A stretch of DNA of 64,000 nucleotides from Hoylesella pleuritidis JCM 14110 (GTDB lineage Bacteria; Bacteroidota; Bacteroidia; Bacteroidales; Bacteroidaceae): assembly GCF_000613725.1 (NCBI RefSeq), contig NZ_BAJN01000005.1:1-64000 (forward strand). The letters run 5' to 3'. How positions within the stretch are numbered: the stretch's first letter is position 1; each line of letters begins with the position of its first letter. Made by a program: the position numbers and the translations under genes. Under the pieces are notes generated by a model. It made no database searches. It worked only from the letters and a program-made list of their open reading frames with translations, and was not told the DNA's origin. Shown in pieces: positions 19,770 through 28,328 of this stretch.

Positions 19770-19800
19770 CAAAGTTACACTAAAATAACCACAATTCAAA
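19770..19800 (-). promoter_or_regulatory. Promoter of pyk
   Basis: TTTG (19800-19797), 19 bp, TAACTTTG (19777-19770) on the minus strand. Confidence 0.6.
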
Positions 19801-19817
19801 TAATCGGCAACCTTATT

Positions 19818-20906
19818 TTACTCCTCGAACGGCAAATAACCCTCAATCCACTCGGCCCGATCGACAGGTTCGGAATCCAACGGATGAGAGACGGACAAAC
19901 CGATGAGACGTATTGGATTGACGGCAGAGAAGTCAACTTCTTTCAACAAAGCCTTGGCCATCGGCAGTATATCGTCTTTGGTGTGCAGGCTTTTCTGCGC
20001 TGTTTTACTGCGGGTAATCTGGTCGAAATCAAAGAATTTCACCTTCAACGTCAGCGTTTTGCCCTCGAAGTGAACTGCAGCGATGCGGTCAGTCAGTTCC
20101 AACACCGTGTGATAAAGCTCAATCAAGACCTGCGACCGACTGCTGATGTCTTCGCCAAAAGTCTGCTCACAGCCCACTGATTTACGTTCGTGCTCGGTAA
20201 CAACAGGACGAAGATCGATACCGCGAGCAAAGTTATAATAAACATTTCCAGCCTTTCCAAAAACTTCTTGCAAATGACTTTGCGGTACTTCCCGCAACTG
20301 TGCCCCCGTAAAAATCCCCATTCGGTGCATTCGTTCGGCCGTTTTCGGTCCCACACCCCAGAACTTTCCGATGGGCAGTCGGTCTATGAAGCCGAGCGAT
20401 TGGGCCTCGGAAATCGTGAAAAACCCATCGGGTTTGCGATAATCCGATGCAATTTTAGCCAAAAACTTGTTATAAGAAACACCCGCAGAAGCTGTCAGTT
20501 GGGTCCGCTCTCTGATTTTTCGCTTGATTTCTACGGCCAACTCTTCAGCCCGTTCGATTCCACCTTCATTATAGGTGACATCGAGAAAGGCCTCGTCGAT
20601 AGATAGAGGTTCGATCGTATCGGTGTATTCACGAAAGATATCTTGTATCTGATGCGACACCTCCCGATAGAAACTGAAATGCGGACGCACAATAATGAGC
20701 TGTGGACAAAGCTTTCGGGCCCTGCACATAGCCATTGCCGAATGTATACCGAAGCGTCGGGCTTCGTAGCTTGCCGTGGAAACCACACCCCTCGGACCGT
20801 CGCCCCCCACAACAATAGCCCGTCCCCGTAACTCGGGATGCTCTCTTTGCTCGACCGAAGCAAAGAAAGCATCCATATCGACGTGTATGATCTTGCGCAC
20901 ATCCAT
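19818..20906 (-). CDS. dinB: DNA polymerase IV (Y family)
   Basis: Error-prone translesion polymerase. From ATG 20906 (MDVRKIIHVDMDAFFASVEQ) it is 362 residues, with the first metal aspartates in HVDMDAFFASVEQ, the second site in SIDEAFLDVT, and the helix-hairpin-helix FWGVGPKTAERMHRMGI. An upstream ATG at 20924 would add six residues, but a -7 element at 20912-20919 predicts a transcript starting at or next to 20906. The mRNA may therefore be leaderless. Confidence 0.93.
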   Translation of the reverse strand: MDVRKIIHVDMDAFFASVEQREHPELRGRAIVVGGDGPRGVVSTASYEARRFGIHSAMAMCRARKLCPQLIIVRPHFSFYREVSHQIQDIFREYTDTIEPLSIDEAFLDVTYNEGGIERAEELAVEIKRKIRERTQLTASAGVSYNKFLAKIASDYRKPDGFFTISEAQSLGFIDRLPIGKFWGVGPKTAERMHRMGIFTGAQLREVPQSHLQEVFGKAGNVYYNFARGIDLRPVVTEHERKSVGCEQTFGEDISSRSQVLIELYHTVLELTDRIAAVHFEGKTLTLKVKFFDFDQITRSKTAQKSLHTKDDILPMAKALLKEVDFSAVNPIRLIGLSVSHPLDSEPVDRAEWIEGYLPFEE

Positions 20907-20911
20907 CACTG

Positions 20912-20919
20912 CAAAAGTA
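20912..20919 (-). promoter_or_regulatory. -7 element close to the dinB start codon
   Basis: TACTTTTG on the minus strand. The usual 5-7 nt spacing puts transcription start at the dinB ATG (20906). Confidence 0.45.
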
Positions 20920-20986
20920 CGCAAAATCCTCGAACAAAACGGTAAATCAGGCTGAATGTTTCTTGCCTATACGACAGAATGCTGAC

Positions 20987-21095
20987 GATTAGCCGTTAAA
21001 CGTACGTCACTAACCGTTAATTGCCCGCCGATTAACCGTTAAACGCAGCGTGATAAACTGTTAATCGCAGGACGAAAAGCCATTAATCGCAACTT
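20987..21095. repeat. Five degenerate 22-bp tandem repeats (family A)
   Basis: Units start at 20987 (21 bp), 21008, 21030, 21052 and 21074. The shared core is CTAACCGTTAAACGC, with GTTAA (ATTAA in the last unit) recurring at 20995, 21016, 21038, 21060 and 21082. The array occupies most of the 345 bp between the divergent dinB and HU genes. No unique spacers separate the units. Confidence 0.7.
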
Positions 21096-21188
21096 CTAAA
21101 CAATTGAAACAGAAATAGTTCTACAAAAAATTATCGGGCGAATCGGCAAAAAATGCGAAATAAATTTCCTTTTCACGCAAAAAACTCG

Positions 21189-21196
21189 TATATTTG
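21189..21196 (+). promoter_or_regulatory. -7 element for the HU gene
   Basis: TATATTTG, with TTTC 20 bp upstream (21165-21168). It leaves a leader of about 50 nt before ATG 21252. Confidence 0.5.
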
Positions 21197-21251
21197 CACA
21201 CTCATTTGGAATAAGGAGTTAAGTATCACAACAATAATAACAAATCATACA

Positions 21252-21530
21252 ATGACAAAAGCTGATATAATCAATGAGATTGCAGAGAAGACTGGAGTCC
21301 CCAAAAGGGATGTCGCTGCCGTTGTAGAAGGATTTATGGACACCGTTAAAGATAGCCTCTTAGAGAAAAGAGAAAATGTCTATCTGCGGGGTTTCGGCAG
21401 TTTCATCATCAAACACCGCGCTGCCAAAACAGCCCGTAACATCTTGAAGAATACGACTATCAACATCGAAGCACACGATCTTCCGAGCTTCAAGCCTGCC
21501 AAGAGTTTCATCGAGCAGATGAAAGGCTGA
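21252..21530 (+). CDS. HU-family DNA-binding protein
   Basis: Histone-like nucleoid protein of 92 residues (MTKADIINEIAEKTGVPKRD). The DNA-contacting arm starts at VYLRGFGSFIIKHRAAKTAR, and the C-terminus is LPSFKPAKSFIEQMKG. The frame is open to 21153, but the promoter at 21189-21196 and homology both place the start at 21252. It belongs to the HU-beta-like group. Confidence 0.92.
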   Translation: MTKADIINEIAEKTGVPKRDVAAVVEGFMDTVKDSLLEKRENVYLRGFGSFIIKHRAAKTARNILKNTTINIEAHDLPSFKPAKSFIEQMKG

Positions 21531-21594
21531 ATGTGGCCGGTTCCGAATCGAGGAATATCAACAACTTATAACAAACAAATTAAATTTAAGAATT

Positions 21595-21684
21595 ATGCCA
21601 AACGGTAAAAAGAAAAAGGGCCACAAGATGGCAACGCATAAGCGTAAAAAGAGATTACGGAAGAACAGACATAAGAGCAAGTAA
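21595..21684 (+). CDS. 29-residue, extremely basic protein (ribosome-associated by resemblance)
   Basis: ATG 21595 opens MPNGKKKKGHKMATHKRKKR and ends RLRKNRHKSK; over half of the residues are Lys, Arg or His. The pattern HKRKKRLRKNRHK resembles the short basic COX24/AURKAIP1 (mS38)-type ribosomal peptides and Thx-like proteins. Small proteins of this kind recur in Bacteroidetes. Lies 64 bp after HU and is followed by an intrinsic terminator. A ribosomal role is inferred. Confidence 0.75.
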   Translation: MPNGKKKKGHKMATHKRKKRLRKNRHKSK

Positions 21685-21716
21685 ATCCATTTGGCTCGAC
21701 AGTCTTTTCTGACTGG

Positions 21717-21761
21717 GGTATGTCAATGTATCCGGCGAGGATTTTTTGACATACCTTTTTT
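21717..21761 (+). terminator. Intrinsic terminator after the basic small protein
   Basis: GGTATGTCAA (21717-21726) with TTGACATACC (21746-21755), then TTTTTTA. Confidence 0.8.
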
Positions 21762-21791
21762 ATTAAATACACTAAGTTTTCAAGTAAAAGA

Positions 21792-23366
21792 ATGACCAGC
21801 GAAGTTGTAATTGACGTTCAACAGAAAGAAATCTCGATCGCACTCTTAGAGGACAAGAATCTCGTGGAGTATCAGAACGAACCGCGATCGGCTTCGTTTT
21901 CTGTTGGAAATATCTACGTGGCGAAGGTCAAAAAACTGATGCCCGGGCTCAATGCTTGCTTCGTAGATGTTGGATATGAACGCGATGCCTTTCTTCATTA
22001 TCTTGACTTAGGAAGCCAATTTAACTCTTACGAGAAGTATCTCAAACAGGTACAGAGCGACCGAAAAAAACTTTATCCCTTTGCAAAAGCATCCCGATTG
22101 CCCGACTTAAAGAAAGACGGAAGCGTGCAGACTACGCTCACCGTGGGGCAAGAAGTGTTGGTTCAGATTGTCAAAGAACCGATTTCCACCAAAGGACCAC
22201 GCCTGACCGGCGAACTGTCTTTTGCCGGACGATTCTTAGTTCTGATTCCTTTCAATGATAAAGTGTCGGTTTCATCCAAGATCAAAAGTGGCGAAGAACG
22301 TGCCCGACTCAAACAACTCATCCACAGCATTAAGCCTAAAAACTGCGGCGTTATTGTCAGAACGGTGGCCGAAGGTAAACGAGTAGCCGAATTAGATGCC
22401 GAATTGAAAGTGCTGAACAAGCGTTGGGAGACAGCTATTGAGAAAGTTCAGAAAACACAGAAACGACCCCAATTAGTGTTTGAAGAGACCGGACGAGCTG
22501 TCGCTTTGCTGCGCGATCTTTTCAATCCGACTTACGAGAACATCTACGTCAATGACAATGATGTGTTTAAAGAAGTACAACACTATGTCTCTTTGATAGC
22601 CCCTGAAAAGGCTGGCATCGTGAAACTGTACTCGGGCAAGACGCCGATCTTTGACAATTTCAACATCACCAAGCAAATCAAATCGAGCTTCGGCAAGACC
22701 GTCAACTACAAACATGGTGCTTATCTCATTATTGAACATACCGAAGCACTGCACGTTGTGGATGTGAATAGCGGCAATCGGTCGCGTCAAGTGAGCGGAC
22801 AAGAGGCTAATGCATTGGACGTTAATCTCGGCGCAGCAGACGAATTGGCCCGCCAATTGCGCCTGCGCGATATGGGAGGAATCATCGTTGTCGACTTCAT
22901 TGATATGAATTTGGCCGAAGACAGGCAGATGCTTTACGAGCGAATGTGCAAGAATATGCAGAAAGACAGAGCTCGTCACAACATCCTTCCATTGAGTAAG
23001 TTCGGTCTGATGCAGATCACGCGCCAGCGAGTTCGCCCTGCAATGGATGTCAACGTTGAAGAAACATGCCCTACCTGTTTTGGAAAAGGAAAGATTAAAT
23101 CAAGTATTCTGTTTACAGATCAGCTCGAGAGTAAAATTGACCGATTAGTTAATAAGATTGGTATCAGGAAGTTTTATCTGCACGTTCACCCTTATGTGGC
23201 GGCGTATATCAACCAAGGCGTTGTCTCATTGAAGCGCAAATGGCAGTTGAAATACGGTTTCGGCGTGCACGTTCTCTCTTCTCAGAAGCTCGCTTTTCTG
23301 CAATATGAGTTTTACGATGCAGACAAGCAATTCATCGATATGAAAGAAGAGATCGAGACAAAATAA
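21792..23366 (+). CDS. rng: Ribonuclease E/G family endonuclease
   Basis: Endoribonuclease for rRNA/tRNA maturation and mRNA decay. 524 residues. An S1-like RNA-binding region is near the start (SVGNIYVAKVKKLMPGLNAC FVDVG). The RNase-H-like catalytic core has GGIIVVDFIDM with the metal-binding aspartate and RHNILPLSKFGLMQITRQR. The zinc-link motif is CPTCFGKGK (about 434). The length matches RNase G rather than the longer RNase E. Confidence 0.92.
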   Translation: MTSEVVIDVQQKEISIALLEDKNLVEYQNEPRSASFSVGNIYVAKVKKLMPGLNACFVDVGYERDAFLHYLDLGSQFNSYEKYLKQVQSDRKKLYPFAKASRLPDLKKDGSVQTTLTVGQEVLVQIVKEPISTKGPRLTGELSFAGRFLVLIPFNDKVSVSSKIKSGEERARLKQLIHSIKPKNCGVIVRTVAEGKRVAELDAELKVLNKRWETAIEKVQKTQKRPQLVFEETGRAVALLRDLFNPTYENIYVNDNDVFKEVQHYVSLIAPEKAGIVKLYSGKTPIFDNFNITKQIKSSFGKTVNYKHGAYLIIEHTEALHVVDVNSGNRSRQVSGQEANALDVNLGAADELARQLRLRDMGGIIVVDFIDMNLAEDRQMLYERMCKNMQKDRARHNILPLSKFGLMQITRQRVRPAMDVNVEETCPTCFGKGKIKSSILFTDQLESKIDRLVNKIGIRKFYLHVHPYVAAYINQGVVSLKRKWQLKYGFGVHVLSSQKLAFLQYEFYDADKQFIDMKEEIETK

Positions 23367-23406
23367 AAAAGAAGAGCAGTTCAGACATTTGAACTGCTCT
23401 TCTTTT
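23367..23406. terminator. Bidirectional terminator between rng and pdxT
   Basis: Perfect 16-bp stem AAAAGAAGAGCAGTTC (23367-23382) with GAACTGCTCTTCTTTT (23391-23406). Its outer base touches the pdxT stop codon. Confidence 0.85.
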
Positions 23407-23975
23407 TATACGATCATATCCAAAAAATACTGATGAATACGTGTGTCTTCATTCAATTCCGGATGGAAAGCCGTCACCAACTGATGTCCTTGCCGAGCAG
23501 CAACGATATGTCCGCCGACTATTGCCAAGGCTTGACAATCTGCTGATGCCAATGCTTCTATATAAGGAGCCCGGATGAAAGTCATCGGAACCGAGTCCCC
23601 TACTCCATCAAACGGCGCCTCAACATAGAAACTTCCCAGCTGACGGCCATAAGCATTGCGGCGTACAGCAATATCCATTGTCGAAATGCCGTCATACGAC
23701 TTGTCGTCTACTTGTTTTCCCAAAAGAATCAGTCCGGCACAGGTTCCAAAGACGGGTAATCCTCCGCGGATTGCCTCTTGGATGGGATGGAGCAGACAGA
23801 GCTCACGAAGCAGTTTGAGTTGGGTGGTACTTTCGCCGCCGGGAATGATCAGCCCGTCTTTCGGTTGGTTCCAATCGGCTGCCTGTCTGATCTCAAAACT
23901 GTCTGCACCCAATGCAGACAGCATCCGCCGATGCTCGATAAAAGCTCCCTGTAATGCTAATACGGCAATTCTCAT
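23406..23975 (-). CDS. pdxT: Pyridoxal 5'-phosphate synthase glutaminase subunit PdxT
   Basis: Releases ammonia from glutamine for PdxS in the DXP-independent vitamin B6 pathway. 189 residues: [33 protein letters not shown], nucleophile cysteine in VFGTCAGLILLGK, FIRAPYIEAL, and the catalytic His-Glu in TAFHPELNED. Overlaps the pdxS stop by one base. Confidence 0.95.
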   Translation of the reverse strand: MRIAVLALQGAFIEHRRMLSALGADSFEIRQAADWNQPKDGLIIPGGESTTQLKLLRELCLLHPIQEAIRGGLPVFGTCAGLILLGKQVDDKSYDGISTMDIAVRRNAYGRQLGSFYVEAPFDGVGDSVPMTFIRAPYIEALASADCQALAIVGGHIVAARQGHQLVTAFHPELNEDTRIHQYFLDMIV

Positions 23976-24850
23976 TACTTGCCTCTCTCAGCCATCAACA
24001 GCTGAATCTCCTGCTCATTGATGCCTACCATCGCCTCGCCAAGGTCTTCGGAAAGTTCGGCTAGCATCTTGGCATCGTTGTAATTGGTTACGGCTTTCAC
24101 GATGGCGGCAGCCCGCTTAGCCGGATTTCCACTCTTGAAGATGCCCGATCCGACGAACACACCCTCTGCACCCAGTTGCATCATCAGCGCTGCATCGGCA
24201 GGAGTAGCCACACCGCCAGCTGCAAAGTTCACCACGGGGAGCTTGCCATTATCGTGCACATACTGCACTAACTCGAACGGAACTTGAAGCTGTTTGGCGG
24301 CCTCAAACAGTTCATCGTCGCGCATCGAACCGATTCTGCGAATCTCGCTCTGCATCATCCGCATATGCGTCACGGCCTGCACCACGTCACCAGTGCCCGG
24401 TTCGCCTTTCGTCCGAATCATCGTTGCACCTTCGACAATGCGCCGCAAAGCTTCGCCCAAATTCTTCGCACCGCAGACGAAAGGTACGTCGAAACGGGTC
24501 TTGTCAATGTGATAAACATCGTCCGCAGGCGAAAGCACCTCGCTCTCGTCGATATAATCGATCTCGATAGCCTGCAAAATCTGCGCCTCGGCAAAGTGGC
24601 CGATGCGGCACTTGGCCATCACCGGGATGGAAACGGCAGCTTGAATACCTTTGATCATCTTCGGATCGCTCATCCGCGAAACACCGCCAGCTGCACGAAT
24701 ATCAGCCGGAATGCGCTCGAGCGCCATCACTGCACACGCACCCGCAGCCTCGGCAATACGAGCCTGTTCGGGAGTTGTCACGTCCATAATCACTCCGCCC
24801 TTAAGCATCTGAGCCAAGTTGCGGTTCAATGTTTGTCTGTTTTCAGTCAT
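23975..24850 (-). CDS. pdxS: Pyridoxal 5'-phosphate synthase subunit PdxS
   Basis: Makes PLP from ribose 5-phosphate, glyceraldehyde 3-phosphate and ammonia. TIM barrel of 291 residues with [58 protein letters not shown] and the phosphate-binding [19 protein letters not shown] and [11 protein letters not shown]. Second gene of a three-gene operon with the kinase-AraC fusion (8-bp gap) and pdxT (1-bp overlap). Confidence 0.95.
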   Translation of the reverse strand: MTENRQTLNRNLAQMLKGGVIMDVTTPEQARIAEAAGACAVMALERIPADIRAAGGVSRMSDPKMIKGIQAAVSIPVMAKCRIGHFAEAQILQAIEIDYIDESEVLSPADDVYHIDKTRFDVPFVCGAKNLGEALRRIVEGATMIRTKGEPGTGDVVQAVTHMRMMQSEIRRIGSMRDDELFEAAKQLQVPFELVQYVHDNGKLPVVNFAAGGVATPADAALMMQLGAEGVFVGSGIFKSGNPAKRAAAIVKAVTNYNDAKMLAELSEDLGEAMVGINEQEIQLLMAERGK

Positions 24851-24858
24851 AATGATAT

Positions 24859-25860
24859 TTATTTTTTACGGTACCGACTTGGAGATATACCTTTCATCTT
24901 CTTAAAGAATTTAGTGAAATGCGCCTGTGACGAAAATCCGAAAGCATAAGCCGTCTCCTGAACAGTTTTGTCCGTGGTTTTGAGTTGCTGCTCGATTTCA
25001 CTGATAAGATAATCGTCGATGATACTCTTGGGCGATTTCCCTGAGATACGTTTGGTAACTTGAGCCAGATATCTGCTACTCACATTCAGGCAATCGGCAT
25101 AAAAATGCACGTCGCTATTGGTACGGTGATGCGCCATTACCTCGCTGACAAATTCATTATAAAGTTCGCTGCTCCGCCCTGTCAGGTCTGAAGCGACTCG
25201 TATCTGCTGATTCATAAACGTCTTGGAACGGCTCAGGGCCTCGTCCATTGGCAATCCCTGACCCAAATAAACAGCAATGGCCGAAGCCAGACTGTTTCCC
25301 AATCCATGTGCATACTGCGGCAGAAGATCTTCCTGCATTATCACGTTGCAGCAACCGAAAGTCCCGAACCACGATGCTATCTGATCTCTACCGACCGTGT
25401 CCGCCCCCTTGCCGCGCATAAAATAGGCTGCATCGCGTTCACGTACAATGACCAAATCGATGAGCGGCAACAACTGACACTTCACTTGTGCAATCACATC
25501 GTCGGCCATCAGAACATCACCCCGACTCGAATAGACAATCGGGTCGTAGATCGTCTGCCGCGGTTTATACTTAGACAGCGCGCCAACCACTGCATTCAGT
25601 GTACCTACGCTCCGAATCATACCGATCTTGACCACCTCCGGTTGAATATCATTGATAATAGCCTCAATTTGGCCGGCAACGATATTGGCCGGCAGATTGA
25701 AAAACTCCTGAATACCGAGCGTGTTCTGAACTGTAATCGCCGTGATTGCCGACAAGGCATACCCGCCCAGCGCCGAAATCGTCTTGATATCTGCCTGAAC
25801 ACCAGAGCCACCCGTACTGTCGGAGCCAGTGATAGTGAGGATGGGTATATTCGTTTTCAT
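24859..25860 (-). CDS. Degenerate ThiD/PdxK-like kinase domain fused to an AraC-type DNA-binding domain
   Basis: 333 residues from ATG 25860. Residues 1-225 follow the hydroxymethylpyrimidine/pyridoxal kinase fold ([36 protein letters not shown]). However, the anion-hole motif, normally HGTGCT, reads HGLGNS (185-190), and the usual TPN-x2-EA stretch reads [10 protein letters not shown]. Residues 245-333 are an AraC/XylS helix-turn-helix domain ([40 protein letters not shown]). As first gene before pdxST it is most simply a B6- or pyrimidine-sensing regulator of that operon. Both that role and loss of catalysis are inferred. A frame extension to 25926 is open. Confidence 0.85.
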   Translation of the reverse strand: MKTNIPILTITGSDSTGGSGVQADIKTISALGGYALSAITAITVQNTLGIQEFFNLPANIVAGQIEAIINDIQPEVVKIGMIRSVGTLNAVVGALSKYKPRQTIYDPIVYSSRGDVLMADDVIAQVKCQLLPLIDLVIVRERDAAYFMRGKGADTVGRDQIASWFGTFGCCNVIMQEDLLPQYAHGLGNSLASAIAVYLGQGLPMDEALSRSKTFMNQQIRVASDLTGRSSELYNEFVSEVMAHHRTNSDVHFYADCLNVSSRYLAQVTKRISGKSPKSIIDDYLISEIEQQLKTTDKTVQETAYAFGFSSQAHFTKFFKKMKGISPSRYRKK

Positions 25861-25973
25861 AAGCACTTGCAAAGGAAAGAAAAAAAATGCAGACAGCGAA
25901 ATAATGTTCCCGTTTTGACAAAGCAAACACGCGTTTGGATAAAGATTAAGGAGATCTTGGCCTTTTGGTTATG

Positions 25974-26020
25974 CTGAAAACCTACATAGCTTTTCTTTGG
26001 AAAGCTATGTAGGTTTTCAG
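25974..26020. terminator. Strong hairpin downstream of the fimbrillin-like lipoprotein gene
   Basis: Perfect 20-bp stem: CTGAAAACCTACATAGCTTT (25974-25993) with its complement at 26001-26020, loop of 7. On the minus strand it lies 8 bp after the stop codon at 26028. Confidence 0.8.
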
Positions 26021-26027
26021 TGTTAGA

Positions 26028-27624
26028 TTAATTGAACTTCACGCACCGCATTCCAGCCTCGCGCGTGCTTCGATGTACTCCTACATGGGTTCTTTTGAAA
26101 GTGAAGTTGAATGCACCGTAAAACATTTTACCCTCAGCCGTTGTAGGCAGAGCATAGCAGGTGGAAGTCCAGTACTGTCCTTCAAGTCCCATGCCTCTTC
26201 CTATTCCCTGTCTGATTTCCCCGTATAGATAATTATCTATTGCGGCAGATAGAAGTAATTGGTATTGTCAGCAGGAGGTGTCTGCGGATAGCCTTTCACC
26301 CTGAAAGGAAATTCCTTCTGCATAGCTTTCGTACCTCGACGATAGTCTTTACCATTATACGATTCTTTCAGCGCATTAGGCTCATTCCGCCGTTGTCTGA
26401 TGCGATGGCATATGCTTTTTTGAGCCACAGACCACCTTTATACAGGTGTTTGAGTACAGTCCAGAGTTTGACGTCATCCCAATGCGGGTCGCCTTTATGG
26501 GCATACCACATTATTTCGTTGATATTGGGACAGTCTTTTGCCATGTGTGTAGCCTGCCGTGTTCCTGTACCGTTCATCAGAGTCGTATTAAACCAGCGGC
26601 TGTCACCTGCATTCCGAGGATAGTTGGAATTGGGCAGATCGCTGTTGAGTGCGGGCTGAACATCTTCGAAGTCCTTCCAATAGTCGGTCATGGCGTCCCA
26701 CATATAGACCTTATTGTCGTAGGCCGCCACATCTAACCGTGACTCAATGCTATAATAGCTGCCCACCTGATAATCGAGCGAACCATACTCGTCGGTGATA
26801 ACACCATCTACTCCGGTCTGAATATCCTTGACATAATACTTGATGGTGAGCCTGTGTTTTCCGGGAGCAATAACCATAAAAGCACTGTTAAGCTGACTGT
26901 TCGGTGCATTGTTCTTCAAAGGGAAACCATGCGTATAACCGGCTGCATCATCGATGATGAGCGCGATGGTCTTCTGACTCCCCGAACCAACGAGTTTACC
27001 GGAAGCTGGATCAAGCTTATAAGTTCCGGCGATGTTGTTATTCGAAGTCACCTCAATCTTCGTGATATAGGTACTGACAAACTGATGACTGGTATAAGGC
27101 AAGAAACGGAGATAAGCAGCCTTATGATTGAGCTTGAACCTGAATCGGCCGTTCTGCTTCGTAGCCAATCCTATGCCGCAGTCGCCCGAGTCACCGAAAT
27201 GATCGGTATTGTTGGGAGCCTTCTGCGTCTGTTCGGAAGCAATGGTCACCTGGTCGTTATACCCTTTCGTACCAGGATAGTAGACCAAGTATGAGTTCTT
27301 GGTAAAGTCGCTGTTGGGCAACTCAAAGTCAAAGACAGGTTGCCGAGGTCCGGGATTGGTGTTGCTGATCTTCCTGAAAGTGTTATGATCGTCTCTCACG
27401 TAGATATAATCGTCTGCCTCCCAAAAGAATGTACCGCTATCCCAGTCCATCGATGTGCGTGTAGCCACCTTATCCGAAATAAAAGAGCCTTGTCCAGTAT
27501 ACCCTTTGATGGCGGCTTCTTCCCTCTCCGTCTCTTGGTTTATGGCATCGTTCGAGCAACTTGCCATAAATATCAATAGGCCGACAGCAGCAAGACACAA
27601 CAAATTCTTCGTCGTTGTCATCAT
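26028..27624 (-). CDS. Fimbrillin-like surface lipoprotein, with two frame disruptions
   Basis: The N-terminus is a lipoprotein signal (MTTTKNLLCLAAVGLLIFMASCSND; lipidated Cys near residue 23). A fimbrillin-type body follows, with RTSMDWDSGTFFWEADDYIYV. The C-terminal module ends in a FISUMP-like pattern (GLEGQYWTSTCYALPTTAEG... REAGMRCVKFN). One base appears missing near 26380 (SDNGG then NEPNALKESYNGKDYRR) and another near 26242 (NYFYLP then AIDNYLYGEIRQG). Restored length is 532 residues. It is probably an anchor, tip or minor pilin component. A small gene lies 10 bp upstream. Confidence 0.75.
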
Positions 27625-27633
27625 CTTCGCGTT

Positions 27634-27846
27634 TTAGTCATTCCACAAATTACTTTCTTCCTCGCCATCCGGATCAAAGGCCTCTGCTTTAGCTCCGTGA
27701 GGCACCGTACCGCCACCCTGTCCCGGGTTGTGTGTTCCACTACCCGGACTGCCGGCTAGGATTAAACTCTCTGTTGCAACACATAAGACGGTGATCTCGG
27801 GTCGGCGATAAACACTGTTTGTTACTTGATTTTCTCTCATTGTCAT
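27634..27846 (-). CDS. Small 70-residue protein of unknown function in the fimbrillin operon
   Basis: MTMRENQVTNSVYRRPEITV, then LCVATESLILAGSPG and a Gly/Pro-rich, acidic tail ending EEESNLWND. There is no signal peptide. The pattern (tyrosine-arginine-proline, short hydrophobic strand, then a small-residue tail) recurs in small Bacteroidales proteins placed before surface lipoprotein genes; I know no function. It ends 10 bp before the lipoprotein start and so is probably cotranscribed. Confidence 0.6.
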   Translation of the reverse strand: MTMRENQVTNSVYRRPEITVLCVATESLILAGSPGSGTHNPGQGGGTVPHGAKAEAFDPDGEEESNLWND

Positions 27847-28091
27847 ATAATTTTAGTGAATAAATAATATTTGTTATTGTGATCTTGAAATAATCCAGCA
27901 AGAGGGTATAAATACTGTGCCTCCTTTCAAGAAGAAAGGAAGTGAAGACAATCGCTCATCCTCGCGCGCGTAGGAAGAAGACATAATAAATACTACATCA
28001 GATTGTGTGTTAAGACTTTTTCTGAGATAACCAAGTACAAAGCACTAAAAGATGTAAAGAAATCAATATTTCTTCGCGTCGCGTTGTTGCT

Positions 28092-28099
28092 TATATTTG
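28092..28099 (+). promoter_or_regulatory. Possible promoter of a short transcript
   Basis: TATATTTG; only a weak TTTC is found near -33 (28069-28072). Confidence 0.35.
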
Positions 28100-28148
28100 T
28101 TTCTTTAATCATATCTCACTTGTTCAGCCCCTCAACACCCTGACTTAG

Positions 28149-28241
28149 ATGGCTAAAGAAATTAATTGGATTTGTCTGCAACAAGGTAACTACATTTTCT
28201 TAAATCTGCAAATAGACAACATAAAAACTGCCATACGGTAG
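28149..28241 (+). CDS. Possible 30-residue ORF between a promoter and a hairpin
   Basis: MAKEINWICLQQGNYIFLNL..., stop codon inside the stem at 28224-28245. The location between a TAnnTTTG element and a terminator-like hairpin is suggestive, but the length makes chance likely. No homology known to me. Confidence 0.2.
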   Translation: MAKEINWICLQQGNYIFLNLQIDNIKTAIR

Positions 28242-28247
28242 TTTTTA
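28224..28247 (+). terminator. Terminator-like hairpin
   Basis: AAAACTGCC (28224-28232) with GGTAGTTTT (28237-28245), one G-U pair, followed by T-rich sequence. Confidence 0.45.
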
Positions 28248-28328
28248 ATTCATAATGTATAATTCATAATTGGCGTAGTGCTGAGCTTCGTTTCATCATC
28301 CTTAATTTGCGTAATCTTTCATTGTTCT

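Larger units (their letters stand above)
27847..28328. other. Intergenic stretch with one possible short transcript
   Basis: First part of the 1,016-bp gap between the small protein gene and the amylase gene. 27847-28090 holds nothing I recognise. From 28092 a promoter, a 30-codon ORF and a hairpin are visible and are listed separately. 28246-28272 has the AT-rich simple repeat AATTCATAATGTATAATTCA. Confidence 0.5.
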
